Origin: Oreohelix idahoensis
Lineage: Eukaryota; Mollusca; Gastropoda; Stylommatophora; Oreohelicidae
Length of the DNA: 64,000 nucleotides
Assembly (NCBI GenBank): GCA_024509875.1
Contig: JAMPIV010008094.1
Span: 1-64,000, forward strand
Direction of reading: 5' to 3'
Shown in pieces: positions 42,723 to 56,039 of the stretch. The notes under the pieces are model-generated. The model had not been told where the DNA came from. It was given only the letters and a program-made list of their open reading frames with translations, and did not search any database. Numbering within the stretch: the first letter of the stretch is position 1; every line of letters starts with the position of its first letter. The position numbers were made by a program, and so were the translations under genes.

Positions 42723-44865
42723 CATGACTACAAACTGTACGCAGAAGTACTTGATAAGACAACAAATAACTGAGGGAATAAATCATATACATTCTAGCGA
42801 GAAATGTGGTGAAGACAAGACAACACCGGTTGACAGGATGCACGGTAAGGAAAGTCGTCGGTGTCACAGAGAGTTTATGATCAATATATTTTCTATTTTC
42901 CTTTCTTTCTCTACCCGTGTCCTCTACCTTATTATCACGCTTTTATCCTTTTGTACTTTTTCGCATTCGTACGTTTGCGACTACAAGGTATAAGCATTAC
43001 TATTTTCCCATTCTAACTTTCGCCGAGTGTCTGTTCTCATTTAGAAACGCACTAGTGATGTTATTACGTAGATGCCAGGCTCGGGAGGTTATTGCGTTGT
43101 AGACGTAAACTGTGAATATTCGCTTTTGCCAGACTTATAGGCGACATATTGTTTGCATTTTCACCTGCCACAACGAGTTGCATCGGCTGAGCGCTCAGGT
43201 GAGGCGCGATAACCGACACCTCCAAGGCGCAGTTTGAGACTTTTGTCTGGAAATCCCATCTGACACGGCACTCACTGTTGGCCCTGGTCAGCATGAGGTG
43301 TGAAGACGAGAAGGTCAGTTATGGCAAACGTCTAGTAATGGGAAGTGTTATACGTAAGGTGTTTAAGACGGAAAGGGGAGATTATTTCGTTTTTGCAAAA
43401 TAACTTGGGACCCTTTGTCTGGTTCAAGATATTAACCAGAGTTTGAAACTCGACTTCACTCATTCTCCATTTTGCAGTAGACGTGGTCACTTCGTTCGAG
43501 ATACTTAAACTTATAAGTGAAATCTCTTAGTTTCGTTGTGATACCGTAGTTCTGTGTTGAGGTAAATATTATATTTAGTATATCTAGATTTTGCGAGTGA
43601 TTAAGTGTTAAATCGCTTATTTTATTTCCCGAGTTCTTTTGTGCAGAGTGAATAATTTATAAGTCTGGTATATTCTCTAGCTGATGAGTTTCAGTGGAAA
43701 GCAGAATAAATTATAATTTCTAGTCTATAAATCATGTAGCTAAAATGAATTAAATTTAACTTCTAAATAATCAGACGAGAGAATATATTTTAAAACTAAC
43801 TTATAAATGCTAGATGCCTCATGAGTATTGACGGAATACGTATGTATTCCTAATTCATGATGTTTGATTTTTATATATAACTTATTTCACGGGAAAGTTT
43901 AAACGTCAAGTCCAGCTCTATGCTTGTAGTTCAAAACGTAAGTTATATTGAGTACATAATATGTAAAATATTTCATATGGTGTTTTTTTCTTTATTCAGT
44001 GAATACTTGGGTAACCCAACTTTGCCGGCGTTTAGTACAGAGACATACCTGTGAGAAACATAAACATTTTATATCTTTAACCACGTGGGTTTTCAAGTAA
44101 CACCTGTCTGACAGGGCGTGTGCCTTCAGAGATAGACAGACTCGTGTTCTGACATTGTGTGCCCGCTTAAGCCTAATCCTTACCTCGTGAGTCAAGTGAC
44201 ACTAACTTTAGTCTGAAATAACTATCGCATGAAGCAGACGCTCCCGGGATCCATTTTTAATGAAACCAACAAACAAATCTGCAGAGCTGGGATCCGCTTC
44301 ATTAAACGACAGTAACAGTTAAAAAGTGTTTGAGTGTCCCAAAGTTTGCGCCAAATGGCGAACAACAGCACGATTGTAAGTATATCAGGGCCCTGATGAA
44401 AGAACCGAGTGAAAGTAGACTGAAGGATGTTCTTTGTTTGATTCACCCACGTTGTAACTTTGCTTTATGCAAGTTATTGCTAACAATATTTTCCCTTAGA
44501 ATAGAGCAGAATATCAAGTCTGTCCATACCTTAAAAAGGGGGAAATATTAGACCTAATCATATGTATCCTTGATTCCTTGGGGCTATCACTTTCTTCTAA
44601 CAGGACTGTGGGCATACCGTGAGGGATAAGATCATACGGTGGGTCTATCATTTTGTAGCATTTGTATTGACTGTATGACTATTTGCATATGCTTTGATGT
44701 AATTTTATATGTTGTGAGAGAAGTTTGTTATGATAATTAAACTACTCAATAATTATTCCAGCGTGTCGGTCAGTTTCGTTCCAAAAATATCTATATAATT
44801 ACTGTTATCGGTTTTCCACGTCTGTGTGTCTCACTGTCGTCAATTGTGTGTGTGCATGGGAGTGG

Positions 44866-44867
<2 letters not shown>
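42723..44867. other. Unrecognised 2.1 kb, LTR-like composition
   Basis: No domain, tRNA-like box or paired repeat was found. The composition is similar to the long LTRs elsewhere in the window, but no copy of it is present, so boundaries cannot be set. Confidence 0.3.

Positions 44868-44949
<82 letters not shown>
44868..44949. repeat. (AT)n microsatellite
   Basis: About 80 bp of nearly pure TA repeat. Confidence 0.95.
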
Positions 44950-44954
<5 letters not shown>

Positions 44955-45264
44955 TATGTATAGGTGTTAGACTGTCTGACTACTCTAAATCTGTCGTAGA
45001 AGATAGGTGAGAGAGAGAGAAGATTTCTCGATCTCAGAGACAGCCTCTATCACATTCTACCATCTCACTCGTGGAAATCTATTGCTATTACTATCTATCA
45101 CTGTGACTATCCCTTATTCAAATCTAATCAGAAGGGACCAACCCAAGTCTTAATTCTCCTATAAAAAATCTACGACAGTCGGCTAGAAGCACAAGATAAG
45201 CTTCTTCTGGTAGAAAACACACGTAGAAGAGTGTGGAGACGGAATTAGCCGGACCATATTCTCG

Positions 45265-45520
45265 TCTTCTTTCGCTTTGACACAGCCAGATCCATCTCCC
45301 CTTGAACAAGAGGTCTGAGATTGCCGTACACAAGCCAAATTTATCTCCCTCATGAATGAGCCATCAGTTTTACGGTTTCTCTCGTTGCCACACACAAGCC
45401 AAATCTATCTCCCTCGTGAATGAGCTATAAGTTTTACGGTTTCTCTCGTTGCCAAACAAAACAAATATATCTCTTTCAAAAATCGAGCGACCTATCTGAG
45501 GTTTTATCGTTGCCATAAAC
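45265..45520. repeat. Degenerate 62-bp tandem repeat
   Basis: Two clear and about two weaker units contain CACACAAGCCAAATxTATCT, CCCTCxTGAATGAGC and TTTTACGGTTTCTCTCGTTGC-like parts. The short frames on the minus strand here come from the repeat. Confidence 0.7.
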
Positions 45521-47359
45521 TGTCTCCCTCAAGAAAATTGATGAAGGTCGTGTGTCTGCTTCTCGAGTGGAGCCAACAATCCTGGAAGACGAAACAGGAT
45601 AACCATTAGTTCCCTTTGATCTTCTACCAAGGACTATGAGGGCAAATGAAGCTACCTGACATAAACAGGAAGTCGTCGGCAGATCTGGGTTGCGACCAAA
45701 TGTAAAAAAAAAAGTGAAGAAGCCGAAGAAGAAGATTCGGCACGACTCAGATTGCTGGAATTCGGCATCAAGAGTAAATCTAGGAGAAAGGGACGAATGA
45801 GAAGATGGATCAGGAGTGTATACAACCACCGCGCGCTACAGGACCAATCAGCATTCATATCCTTCGACATTTGCGCAGTTGATACTGAGCACTTATGGGT
45901 TTACTCGGAGCACAATGAGTTCGATTCTGAACCACAGTAACAATAACACCGTTCTCGATCCTACTGTCAGACGTCGTGCCCAGAGGTTCAAGTCTCTAGC
46001 AGTTGATTACATGTTACTGGTCGATTTCTAATCACTTCCATCTTCAAATGTTCTTTTACTGCTTTATTCTGACCAACAGCTCGGGGTCACGTTGCCAGAT
46101 AAAGTTTGAATGTAAATAAACAGGCAGTAACGAATAAGTATCAAGGGTTTGCCGATTAAAATTCTTCCGCAGTTAAAACAAACACGCCCGTAACACAAAC
46201 AGAATACGAACAGTATTTTTTGGTTTTATTGTTGAAAAGGGACACACTTTATCAAACCTGTGCCATTTCGTGACACATCACAGGTTTATCTTACTGGTAG
46301 TGCATTTCGTAAAAAAAACAAAAAACAAACCTACTATCTCTTTACAAAATGGAGAAACCACACTTTATTTACACACTTTGTGACGCACCGGTGTGCTGGC
46401 CAAGCCTAACGCATCTTCGCGCGTGACTCCGCATCACGACAAAGGTTTGGGAGATACTGAAAGAGTAACATAGTTCTGTGTTTGTGCTATAGAAATGCTA
46501 AAGTAAAAAAAAATTAGTGCTGAGTTAACATTCAGTTCCTGATACAGTTTCGGGGGGGGGGGGGGGGGGGGGGTGGGGTGGGGGGTGGGTGATGGGCTTT
46601 AAGGGAACAGAAAGAATAGCCCACTGCTCCTATATGCATGTCGTAAGGTTGTGACTAATATGAAGTTATGTCTTGGTCTAACAACGTCAGCATGTAAAAC
46701 AAATTGCTACAGAAGCTGTAGAAGAGAGGTGTGAAGTAAGTCGCCTTCTCGCTCCCCCTGTTCTATGCTCCAAGGGTGTCTCTATTAATACACCGTTTGG
46801 ACTAAGTGGAAAGGGAGGGGGGGGGGAGGAAAGAAGGTACTATATATGGATATTGGAAATCTGACTTTGTGTTCTTGAATTAGTACACCATTTGTCCTAA
46901 TTATAACCCATCGAGGGTTGAACGGGATTCTTTATTTTAAAAAGATATTAACAGAAATGTGAAATACAGCTCATTAATTATCTCTACCAATTTAAATTTT
47001 AAATAATTCTCTTAATTTCCACACAATAACAAAATTTCGAATAGAAACTGGATTTTAAACAACATTAGTCAGCTGCGATTTATAAAATAAATCTGTACAT
47101 TTATTTATTAAAATAGAAGTTTGGTAAAGATTGCAGATATATATTTACACAAATCACTAGTTGGAAAATTATAAGGTTTCAATGTCTCTGTTCATCATTT
47201 CGGGCAATTGGTGACTTCTGAATCTTGTTTCTTCAAAGTAAGGAGTACTTATTTAATTCTGGTCCTTTCACTGCAGACACTGCTCGTCATACATCAGGTA
47301 TTGATTTCCAAGATACTTAATTCAGTATATCGGGAGTATATCGGGCCGAAATACTTGTC
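45521..47359. other. Unrecognised DNA with poly(G) and an R2 remnant
   Basis: Around 45690 the minus strand has ACATTTGGTCGCAACCCAG, which resembles an LTR end plus a primer-binding site (TGGTCGCAACCC), but no LTR pair was found. A poly(G) tract lies at 46552-46590 and an R2 remnant at 46637-46720 (CATGTAAAACAAATTGCTAC). The rest is AT-rich and unrecognised. Confidence 0.4.
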
Positions 47360-47440
47360 GGACGGGGGGACTACTTCTGATGATCAGATTGCTTCCTGTT
47401 GTATCGCTCTGTGAAGAGTTTCCTATCATCACTTACACAG
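47360..47440 (+). repeat. Repeat R3 fragment
   Basis: CTTCTGATGATCAGATTGC, TGTTGTATCGCTCTGTGAAG and AGTTTCCTATCAT match R3 at 35.7 and 57.45 kb. Confidence 0.6.
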
Positions 47441-47806
47441 GTAGCCACAATGCTACTATCTGGCGATTGCACAGGTGGTCCTTGAATCACACATTGCAGT
47501 CTGTTGTGCTTCTTATCAGAAGCTTTTGTTTTTACTTTTTCGGATAAGAACCTGAAACATATGAACAGATTATAGTATCTGTTTCCTATCACCAAAACGA
47601 TCCTCCGATGATGACGGGCCACATTTGATCAGAATCCGCATCCAGACAACACAGTCTATGCTGCCTTGATCACGTCAATCAAAGAAGTACGTCATTCAGT
47701 AATCAAAATACATCGTTAGACTATAGACATCATTTACAAATTTTCCTGAATTCTCTCAGATTTCTGTTGTAAAGTAAGTTTATTGGTCCTTTCAGATTTT
47801 TGTTGT

Positions 47807-50478
47807 TGTCGTGGTTGAGTTGGAGTGTAGAGTATTTGTCGAGTTGGACAACTGTAGTGAAATCGACAAGTGATAGTGGACTGACAGAGTTATAGATTAC
47901 ACACACAGAAAGGTGTAAATAGGAGATGGACTTGAGACAACCTGGAAGAAGATTTATTCAAATGATCTCTCTCTCCAAGCCTCAACTCACTTATGTCTGT
48001 CTAAGCATCTCCTGCTCTCTCTCTTTTCTCTTATCATACATAGAGATTATAGTAAAGAGCTAAAATACAAATATGGATGGAAAGGTCGTGAACAGCGCAT
48101 TAATAAATGTGTAAAATTTATTAAAGAAGAAAAGCATGAAAATAATGCATATCATCACAACAACATAAAATTACCTCAATAATCAAATATTCATCAATAA
48201 TCATATACACCAACAACCACACACACAGATCACCATTCATAAAACCTGTAGAACACAAAGAGATAAATAATCGAGTGACAATCCTTCGGTCTTCGGGGAC
48301 CAGCTGAAGTAACTCCAGTAAGTGGTGTTTTCGTATATATCCTCCATCGGTAATGGAATTAACCTGAATAACATCACTGTATAGGCGCTATCGTTGGTGA
48401 CCCCCCCTACTGGCGCGAGTTGGGCTGGGGGACGCTGTTTATCTCCTGCTGACGTGCGAGGTTTTAAGTATCCAGGAAATACACCAGAAGTCACTTGAGG
48501 ACAAAGAGACCCAGGCGCGCTTATCCGGCGCAAGGCTCCGCTTGGCTGTAAATCCTGTTTAAACTGGTTTGGCTGTGGTTTGCTGAGTGCCCCGTTTAGG
48601 CACGAAAAAGGCGGGTGAGATGGAATTCTGCTATAGGCATGCTGAGCGGGTTTGATATTCTGGAAGCCGCAATGCTCTGGCTGGTAATCCAATAGGCGAG
48701 TAGAGAACTACTACTGCGTTTGGCGATTCCAGATTTTGCGTTGGCTCCGTTGCACTGCGTGAGCTTAACTTGGCGTTGACAAAAAGGGGTTTTGATTCAG
48801 GAACGGGGTTGACGATTCGTGACGCTAGCGGTATTCAGAACCCTCTAGATCGAAGAGAATATTTCGTTCTTCGCCTGACTGGAATCTGCTCTCGCGAGTT
48901 GGTCCCCCTGAAACTGAGACCGAAAAGAGACACCCTTTTACTTCAAGCAAATAATAAATCACACTAACTTTATACAGAAAGTTTCGCTCCACTATGGGAT
49001 TAAATTTATTGTAGTTATTGCTATGATAGTTTAGGGCTGTCTTTAACCATGTCTCCTGTTCCTTAAAAATATCAATTATCAACACGCGCCCGCATAGGCT
49101 TAATATCTTTTGCACCCCCAGGTACCTGTCAGTAAATGTTCTGACATCAAAAATCTACTCCTCTTCTCCCAATCTCAACATACAGGAAACCTAACCTGTA
49201 GTTACAGTTAAATGAATATGCTTATTCATCTTACAACATTAAATGAATTTACATAAACAGATTACAGCATTTGACATTACACAAATAAATCGTATGTCCC
49301 CTTGGGGAAATATATTAGCATTCCACAATGAGTAAAAAGAAAATGCAATGTTCTTGCTATAATACAGTTGTGGCTAGATCATACGATATAATTATATCTA
49401 TGCCTGGTGACTGCTTTCAGTGAAAGTTATAGACTAGTGCCTAGTCACACAAGTAAGCATAAATGATCCTCCCTTGCCACTGGAAATATCTATCAAAAGG
49501 AATAAGTGACTATCTCCTATAATCCAGAGTTATTACCTGCATCTCACTATTCAGTTTTAAAGTGAACAATCCACACCTGACATTATCTTACAGAAATGAC
49601 AGTTAATTTTTGCTGACTCTTAACCCAATGGTAAGCATTCGTGGACTGATTCTACGCCTAATATCTGTTATTGTAAGTTTAACATTTAACCCATGATAAA
49701 CCGTAACAGTTTAAGCACCACTTAATAGGCCGTAGACAGCGCTACCTTATCACTGAATAAATTACTAGGAGAAGTCCTCAGAAATAAATTCACTTCCCTA
49801 ACAGATATATATAAAAGCTAACATGAATCTAATATTATAATTATAAGATATGTCAACTCACCCCGAAAAATGCCAAGAAATAGGCGAAAAAACATTTAGT
49901 TCTGTGTTAATGTTTGCCTTATTTCCATAATGGTCTATCTCGGGCCAGGAAAATTTACGAATGTCTTTGTCTATTAAAACCAGTCTACTCTTATAGATCA
50001 CAAGGGACGCTCCCCCCGAACACCTGGCGTGCGTATTTCTACAGAAGTTCGGCGAAAGACGTAATCTAGAGTAAGACAAAAGAAATCGTGCGAAAGTTCC
50101 CCAGGCCTCAAAGGGTACCAGCCGCTCGTCATCAAACGTTTTAAAGCGACCAGAGAAATTCCCCTGTTGGGACCACAGAGGGTACCCGCCGCTAACGAAC
50201 CGTTTCTTTCACAGAAACCGTCTTGGCTCGTTCTAACACTTAAAGCGGACCCGAGAAATGTTTCTCTGGTCGAACAGGTGCGTTTAGATAACATTACGTC
50301 TAGCGTTAGCTGACCGCAGCTGGCCAGCGTAAACAACCTCGGGTGGGGTTGAGAAGGTGAAAAAATGTAGGTAGAATATGAAAGAAACGAAAATACAAAA
50401 TGTCTCGGAAAACAGAACATTTAAAGGAGTAATCAAATTATGGACAAGATGGTAAAATAAATTATCTTTCACGTGACA
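47807..50478 (-). repeat. 3' LTR of the Gag-only element
   Basis: 2672 bp, TG...CA ends, immediately preceded (minus strand) by the polypurine tract. An AATAAA on the minus strand is at 48117-48122. Frames inside it, such as those at 48237-48692 and 49998-50420, recur in the other LTR and are not independent genes. Confidence 0.95.
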
Positions 50479-50493
50479 AGTGCCCCCCCTTTT
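50479..50493 (-). promoter_or_regulatory. Polypurine tract of the Gag-only element
   Basis: On the minus strand AAAAGGGGGGGCACT abuts the 3' LTR, the position used to prime plus-strand synthesis. It fixes the element's orientation. Confidence 0.8.
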
Positions 50494-50576
50494 AAAGTTC
50501 GAGGAATACGGACAAAAATGACAGTAATTTATCTTTTCCATCGTCTTTAGTTACCTGTCATTGGAACATCCTATAC

Positions 50577-52682
50577 TCATAAAACCAAATACGTTTCCAA
50601 TTTCTGTCTGTCTGTATGACTAGCTCCGAGTTCATTTCTTTTCTTCCCTCTGTCTAATAGACGTTCAGCGAATGGGATTTTGCGAGGCCAGTCGGCACTG
50701 ACGCCTCCCGTTTCCGTGTGAACCTGACCTTGCTTCCGCAATTCGCTGTGCCTGTTTATGGTCCGGAAAATTATCCGCACCTGTTGTGAGTTTCGGCCCC
50801 GCCTGAACTCACTGGCCACTGCATAGGTAATCCGCCTGTTATGTGCAGTGTAATCGTTGCTGGACTCGGGCTGTTTAATTTCCGTTATGGGTTTACCTGT
50901 TGCGGACTTGAATAACCCTGTATAGCTGCAGTCTATAGGGACTTTTCGCGCGCGTGTAACCCTAGTTGGTAAATAAAGCCGTTCGTTGGCCGAAGAAATG
51001 CTAGCATTTTTCTTCTGCCTCTCCACACCTACTCCGCTGTTTCGGCGGGAGCATTGATCAATCTTCAGACCTGTGCCGTCTAAAGGCGGGTCTGGAGCTT
51101 TCCTTGCCTTGCCAGTCACAACTCTGGCTTGGTCAACGGAAATGATCAAGTTGTTCTGTAATGGCCTGGCGGAGGCGACTACTTTGCTGTCCATCAGTGG
51201 GGTTGAGACCACTGGAATAATGCGACTTGAATGAGAGAACTCAGCTGCCTGAAGCAGAGAGTAATCGATCGCATTCTGGGGGTCTACTAAATCATAACAG
51301 ATCTCCGTAGCTTCTATCCGTGAAGACAGATAGGTAATATCTGCTAGTTGCAGAGTTTGTTGAGTCGCTTTCCCATTACTAGCATGACGTGAGCCAAGGC
51401 TCTCAACAATGGCTCCTTGTACAGTAGTAAGGCAGCTTTTCTCACTGTCTTCTGCCCTGAGAAGTGTGAGAGACTCAAATGGAATACCAGGGATCCCTTC
51501 GCCTGGAACCTTGTGTCCATCATAAACGTCAACTTTGCCCTCCCCTGGGGAAGTTACTGGCGTCAGTTGAACTTTGTCCTGCAATGCGAGATCCACTTCC
51601 TGGTTGACAGGCCCCGCAGACTGCATGCAAAGGACTGGACGGTTTGAGATCCCGTTAGATCGCGAAGTGCCCGAGAAAAAACTCTCGGTGTGTTTTTCCA
51701 AAGTTCCTTGGAACGGTTTGGAAAGTTTAACCCTTTTAGCAGGCGACTTATTCTTGCACCTTTTAAGCTCAGGGTGATAAGAGGAGCGGCGCCTCCATTC
51801 TACGATCGCTGAGTTGGAGGGATGCGCCTCTGCATATGGTTTTTCGCTGTCCGGCCGGGAATCGTGCGAAATATAACGTGATAGGGTTTGGCTCCCTTTT
51901 CTCGACGTCACGTGTCGGTTAGGTGCTGCTCGGTCTGGAGCATGAGAGGCTCGGGGTTCGCCGCTTGCCAGACGGGAACAATCCGTATTACAATGCTTGT
52001 TAGCACCTCTCTCACCTTTGAGCAGTTTCCATGCCTGGGAACGTTGCGTAATTTTCCCCGTGGCATTAGGTCTGCTATCCCGACGTAAATTCTTTCCTTG
52101 TTCGGGCTTCGGATCCAAGTCCAAAGGAAAGTCAATTTTCTGGAGTTGGGGTTCGGTTTTAGCAGGCAAGTTTTCTTTCATGGGCGCAAGGTTTGCAGGG
52201 GCGTTGACCGTTAAGGGCACAGTAGAAGGGGAATTAGAGTGACTACCTTTAGTATCTGTTCCCATCCTCCGAATTTGGCTATCCAGTTCATTCATTCTGA
52301 TTTGGTGTAGCCTGCTCCTTTCTTGGCTTTCTCTGTCCCTTTCTTGGCGCTCTATTTCCCATTGCTTGTCCCGTTCTTGTTGCTCCATTTCCAATTTCTT
52401 GTCCCGTTCTTGTCTTTGCTTTTCCCTTTGCTTCTCATCTTCTATCACTTCTTATACATACTGTCGGGTGAATGCTTCACTCTCCCCAGTTTGTTTACAG
52501 GACCATGCCAAGATTAAACGGCTGTCAAACCAATTGTCTACCTCGTATTGATCCTGCAGGCTTACTGCAAATTCTAGAAAGGGCTGGATTTCGCTATCCT
52601 TGTACTCCATGTACTTAGCTACCTCGAGGGCAATCCTATGCACTTTATCTAGATCGGCCATTATATCAGGGTGAGCAAACAC
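50577..52682 (-). CDS. gag: Gag-like protein of the Gag-only LTR element
   Basis: The single long frame of the element is about 700 codons, read as one frame with an in-frame TAA at 52449-52451. The likely start is the ATG of MADLDKVHRIALEVAKYM at 52661; a further ATG lies at 52682. The first ~70 residues form a compact helical domain, then comes the stop, then a strong E/R/Q/K coiled coil (EKQREKQRQERDKKLEMEQ), and then about 500 residues of polar, S/K/R-rich sequence with no recognised fold. No CCHC knuckle, DTG/DSG protease or polymerase motif is present. The helical start followed by a coiled coil parallels the Gag at 9457, and position between leader and polypurine tract supports a Gag role. 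The stop may be decay, readthrough or a base error. Confidence 0.6.
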
Positions 52683-53333
52683 TATAGAAGGATAGACCCT
52701 AGAGATCTTAGTTACCTAGTCCACTACGTGCTGATTAACTTAATAATCAATAAAATCTAGGCTAGCCTGGGAACTTTAAAAACAAGAAAGTTAGTAGCTA
52801 CTCTGAGCGACAAGCAAACCCCCCAAAAAACTCCAAAAAATGTAAGTGATGTAAAACTTACTATCACTTCACCCCAGTTCTGTCAGTACTAAGCTATTGA
52901 GAGGATTGGTTACTATCGTCCGAATGAACACCCTCCCTTGGTACAAATGCAAGCTAGTAACTGACTATCTGTAGCTTCTTATCTCAGATTAAAGAGCTAC
53001 TCCTGAAAAAATATTAACCCTTAAAAAAAAAATTTTCTGACTTTTACAACAATAGTCGTCAGATTTGTCAACCAAAAACTCAGCAGTGATACCATCAACC
53101 TTTACCAGCTGTCTCATGTGTAGCATGAACAATAAATGTAACTTAATATTTATGATTGCTGTGGAGAAAAAACGCTGTTCCGACTTCCACCCAAAAGAAA
53201 CAGTTCGATATGTCTAGGGGAAAGAAATTCCTATAATCTGCCGAACACTAAACTCTAAGAATCAGAATAGAATCTTGTGAGAGATTCCTACCAGACTGCA
53301 ACCTCATCTGTTGCGATTGCTGCAGATGTAGTT
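52683..53333 (-). other. 5' leader of the Gag-only element
   Basis: About 650 bp between the primer site and the gag frame, with no further coding signal. Packaging and dimerisation signals would be expected here but cannot be identified by eye. Confidence 0.6.
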
Positions 53334-53355
53334 CAAATTCCGCGGCGAGACCCCA
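53334..53355 (-). promoter_or_regulatory. Primer-binding site of the Gag-only element
   Basis: Two bases inside the 5' LTR edge (minus strand) stands TGGGGTCTCGCCGCGGAA. Its complement ends CGAGACCCCA and is preceded by a T-loop-like TTCAAAT, so it has the form of a tRNA 3' end (some resemblance to tRNA-Pro). The exact tRNA is not certain. Confidence 0.6.
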
Positions 53356-53357
53356 TT

Positions 53358-56039
53358 TGTCGTGGTTGAGTTGGAGTGTAGAGTATTTGTCGAGTTGGAC
53401 AACTGTAGTGAAATCGACAAGTGATAGTGGACTGACAGAGTTATAGATTACACACACAGAAAGGTGTAAATAGGAGATGGACTTGAGACAACCTGGAAGA
53501 AGATTTATTCAAATGATCTCTCTCTCCAAGCCTCAACTCACTTATGTCTGTCTAAGCATCTCCTGCTCTCTCCCTTTTCTCTTATCATACATAGAGATTA
53601 TAGTAAAGAGCTAAAATACAAATATGGATGGAAAGGTCGTGAACAGCGCATTAATAAATGTGTAAAATTTATTAAAGAAGAAAAGCATGAAAATAATGCA
53701 TATCATCACAACAACATAAAATTACCTCAATAATCAAATATTCATCAATAATCATATACACCAACAACCACACACACAGATCACCATTCATAAAACCTGT
53801 AGAACACAAAGAGATAAATAATCGAGTGACAATCCTTCGGTTTTCGGGGACCAGCTGAAGTAACTCCAGTAAGTGGTGTTTTCGTATATATCCTCCATCG
53901 GTAATGGAATTAACCTGAATAACATCACTGTATAGGCGCTATCGTTGGTGACCCCCCCCCCCCCCTACTGGCGCGAGTTGGGCTGGGGGACGCTGTTTAT
54001 CTCCTGCTGACGTGCGAGGTTTTAAGTATCCAGGAAATACACCAGAAGAAGTCACTTGAGGACAAAGAGACCCAGGCGCGCTTATCCGGCGCAAGGCTCC
54101 GCTTGGCTGTAAATCCTGTTTAAACTGGTTTGGCTGTGGTTTGCTGAGTGCCCCGTTTAGGCACGAAAAAGGCGGGTGAGATGGAATTCTGCTATAGGCA
54201 TGCTGAGCGGGTTTGATATTCTGGAAGCCGCAATGCTCTGGCTGGTAATCCAATAGGCGAGTAGAGAACTACTACTGCGTTTGGCGATTCCAGATTTTGC
54301 GTTGGCTCCGTTGCACTGCGTGAGCTTGACTTGGCGTTGACAAAAAGGGGTTTTGATTCAGGAACGGGGTTGACGATTCGTGACGCTAGCGGTATTCAGA
54401 ACCCTCTAGATCGAAGAGAATATTTCGTTCTTCGCCTGACTGGAATCGGCTCTCGCGAGTCGGTCCCCCTGAAACTGAGACCGAAAAGAGACACCCTTTT
54501 ACTTCAAGCAAATAATAAATCACACTAACTTTATACAGAAAGTTTCGCTCCACTATGGGATTAAATTTATTGTAGTTATTGCTATGATAGTTTAGAGCTG
54601 TCTTTAACCATGTCTCCTGTTCCTTAAAAATATCAATTATCAACACGCGCCCGCATAGGCTTAATATCTTTTGCACCCCCAGGTACCTGTCAGTAAATGT
54701 TCTGACATCAAAAATCTACTCCTCTTCTCCCAATCTCAACATACAGGAAACCTAACCTGTAGTTACAGTTAAATGAATATGCTTATTCATCTTACAACAT
54801 TAAATGAATTTACATAAACAGATTACAGCATTTGACATTACACAAATAAATCGTATGTCCCCTTGGGGAAATATATTAGCATTCCACAATGAGTAAAAAG
54901 AAAATGCAATGTTCTTGCTATAATACAGTTGTGGCTAGATCATACGATATAATTATATCTATGCCTGGTGACTGCTTTCAGTGAAAGTTATAGACTAGTG
55001 CCTAGCCACACAAGTAAGCATAAATGATCCTCCCTTGCCACTGGAAATATCTATCAAAAGGAATAAGTGACTATCTCCTATAATCCAGAGTTATTACCTG
55101 CATCTCACTATTCAGTTTTAAAGTGAACAATCCACACCTGACATTATCTTACAGAAATGACAGTTAATTTTTGCTGACTCTTAACCCAATGGTAAGCATT
55201 CGTGGACTGATTCTACGCCTAATATCTGTTATTGTAAGTTTAACATTTAACCCATGATAAACCGTAACAGTTTAAGCACCACTTAATAGGCCGTAGACAG
55301 CGCTACCTTATCACTGAATAAATTACTAGGAGAAGTTCTCAGAAATAAATTCACTTCCCTAACAGATATATATAAAAGCTAACATGAATCTAATATTATA
55401 ATTATAAGATATGTCAACTCACCCCGAAAAATGCCAAGAAATAGGCGAAAAACATTTAGTTCTGTGTTAATGTTTGCCTTATTTCCATAATGGTCTATCT
55501 CGGGCCAGGAAAATTTACGAATGTCTTTGTCTATTAAAACCAGTCTACTCTTATAGATCACAAGGGACGCTCCCCCCGAACACCTGGCGTGCGTATTTCT
55601 ACAGAAGTTCGGCGAAAGACGTAATCTAGAGTAAGACAAAAGAAATCGTGCGAAAGTTCCCCAGGCCTCAAAGGGTACCAGCCGCTCGTCATCAAACGTT
55701 TTTAAAGCGACCAGAGAAATTCCCCTGTTGGGACCACAGAGGGTACCCGCCGCTAACGAACCGTTTCTTTCACAGAAACCGTCTTGGCTCGTTCTAACAC
55801 TTAAAGCGGACCCGAGAAATGTTTCTCTGGTCGAACAGGTGCGTTTAGATAACATTACGTCCAGCGTTAGCTGACCGCAGCTGGCCAGCGTAAACAACCT
55901 CGGGTGGGGTTGAGAAGGTGAAAAAATGTAGGTAGAATATGAAAGAAACGAAAATACAAAATGTCTCGGAAAACAGAACATTTAAAGGAGTAATCAAATT
56001 ATGGACAAGATGGTAAAATAAATTATCTTTCACGTGACA
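53358..56039 (-). repeat. 5' LTR of the Gag-only element
   Basis: 2682 bp, nearly the same as the 3' LTR. The main differences are a longer C run near 53951 and an extra AGA near 54046. AATAAA on the minus strand is at 53668-53673. The 200-codon frame at 55379-55981 is the LTR counterpart of a frame broken in the other LTR by a one-base length change in a T run; it has no known domain. Confidence 0.95.

Larger units (their letters stand above)
47807..56039 (-). mobile_element. Gag-only LTR retrotransposon with 2.7-kb LTRs
   Basis: This 8.23 kb element is flanked by an exact 5-bp duplication GTTGT (47802-47806 and 56040-56044). The LTRs (47807-50478 and 53358-56039) begin TGTCACG and end CACGACA on the minus strand and differ by only about ten substitutions plus a few indels by eye. 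The interior is 2.88 kb with a primer site, a single long Gag-like frame and a polypurine tract in correct minus-strand order. There is no protease, reverse transcriptase, RNase H or integrase, so it must be mobilised in trans. The architecture resembles the Gag-only (TR-GAG) elements described in plants. A solo LTR of the same family lies at 31354-34154. Confidence 0.9.

Noticed and set aside
45660..46060. Possible LTR end with primer site TGGTCGCAACCC
   Set aside because: No second LTR, no duplication and no coding region beside it.
46552..46590. G-quadruplex regulatory element
   Set aside because: A plain poly(G) run next to no gene; length probably unreliable and no context for function.
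48237..50541. Frames duplicated at 48-50.5 kb and 53.9-56 kb
   Set aside because: They lie in the two LTRs of one element and differ by small indels; no domain.
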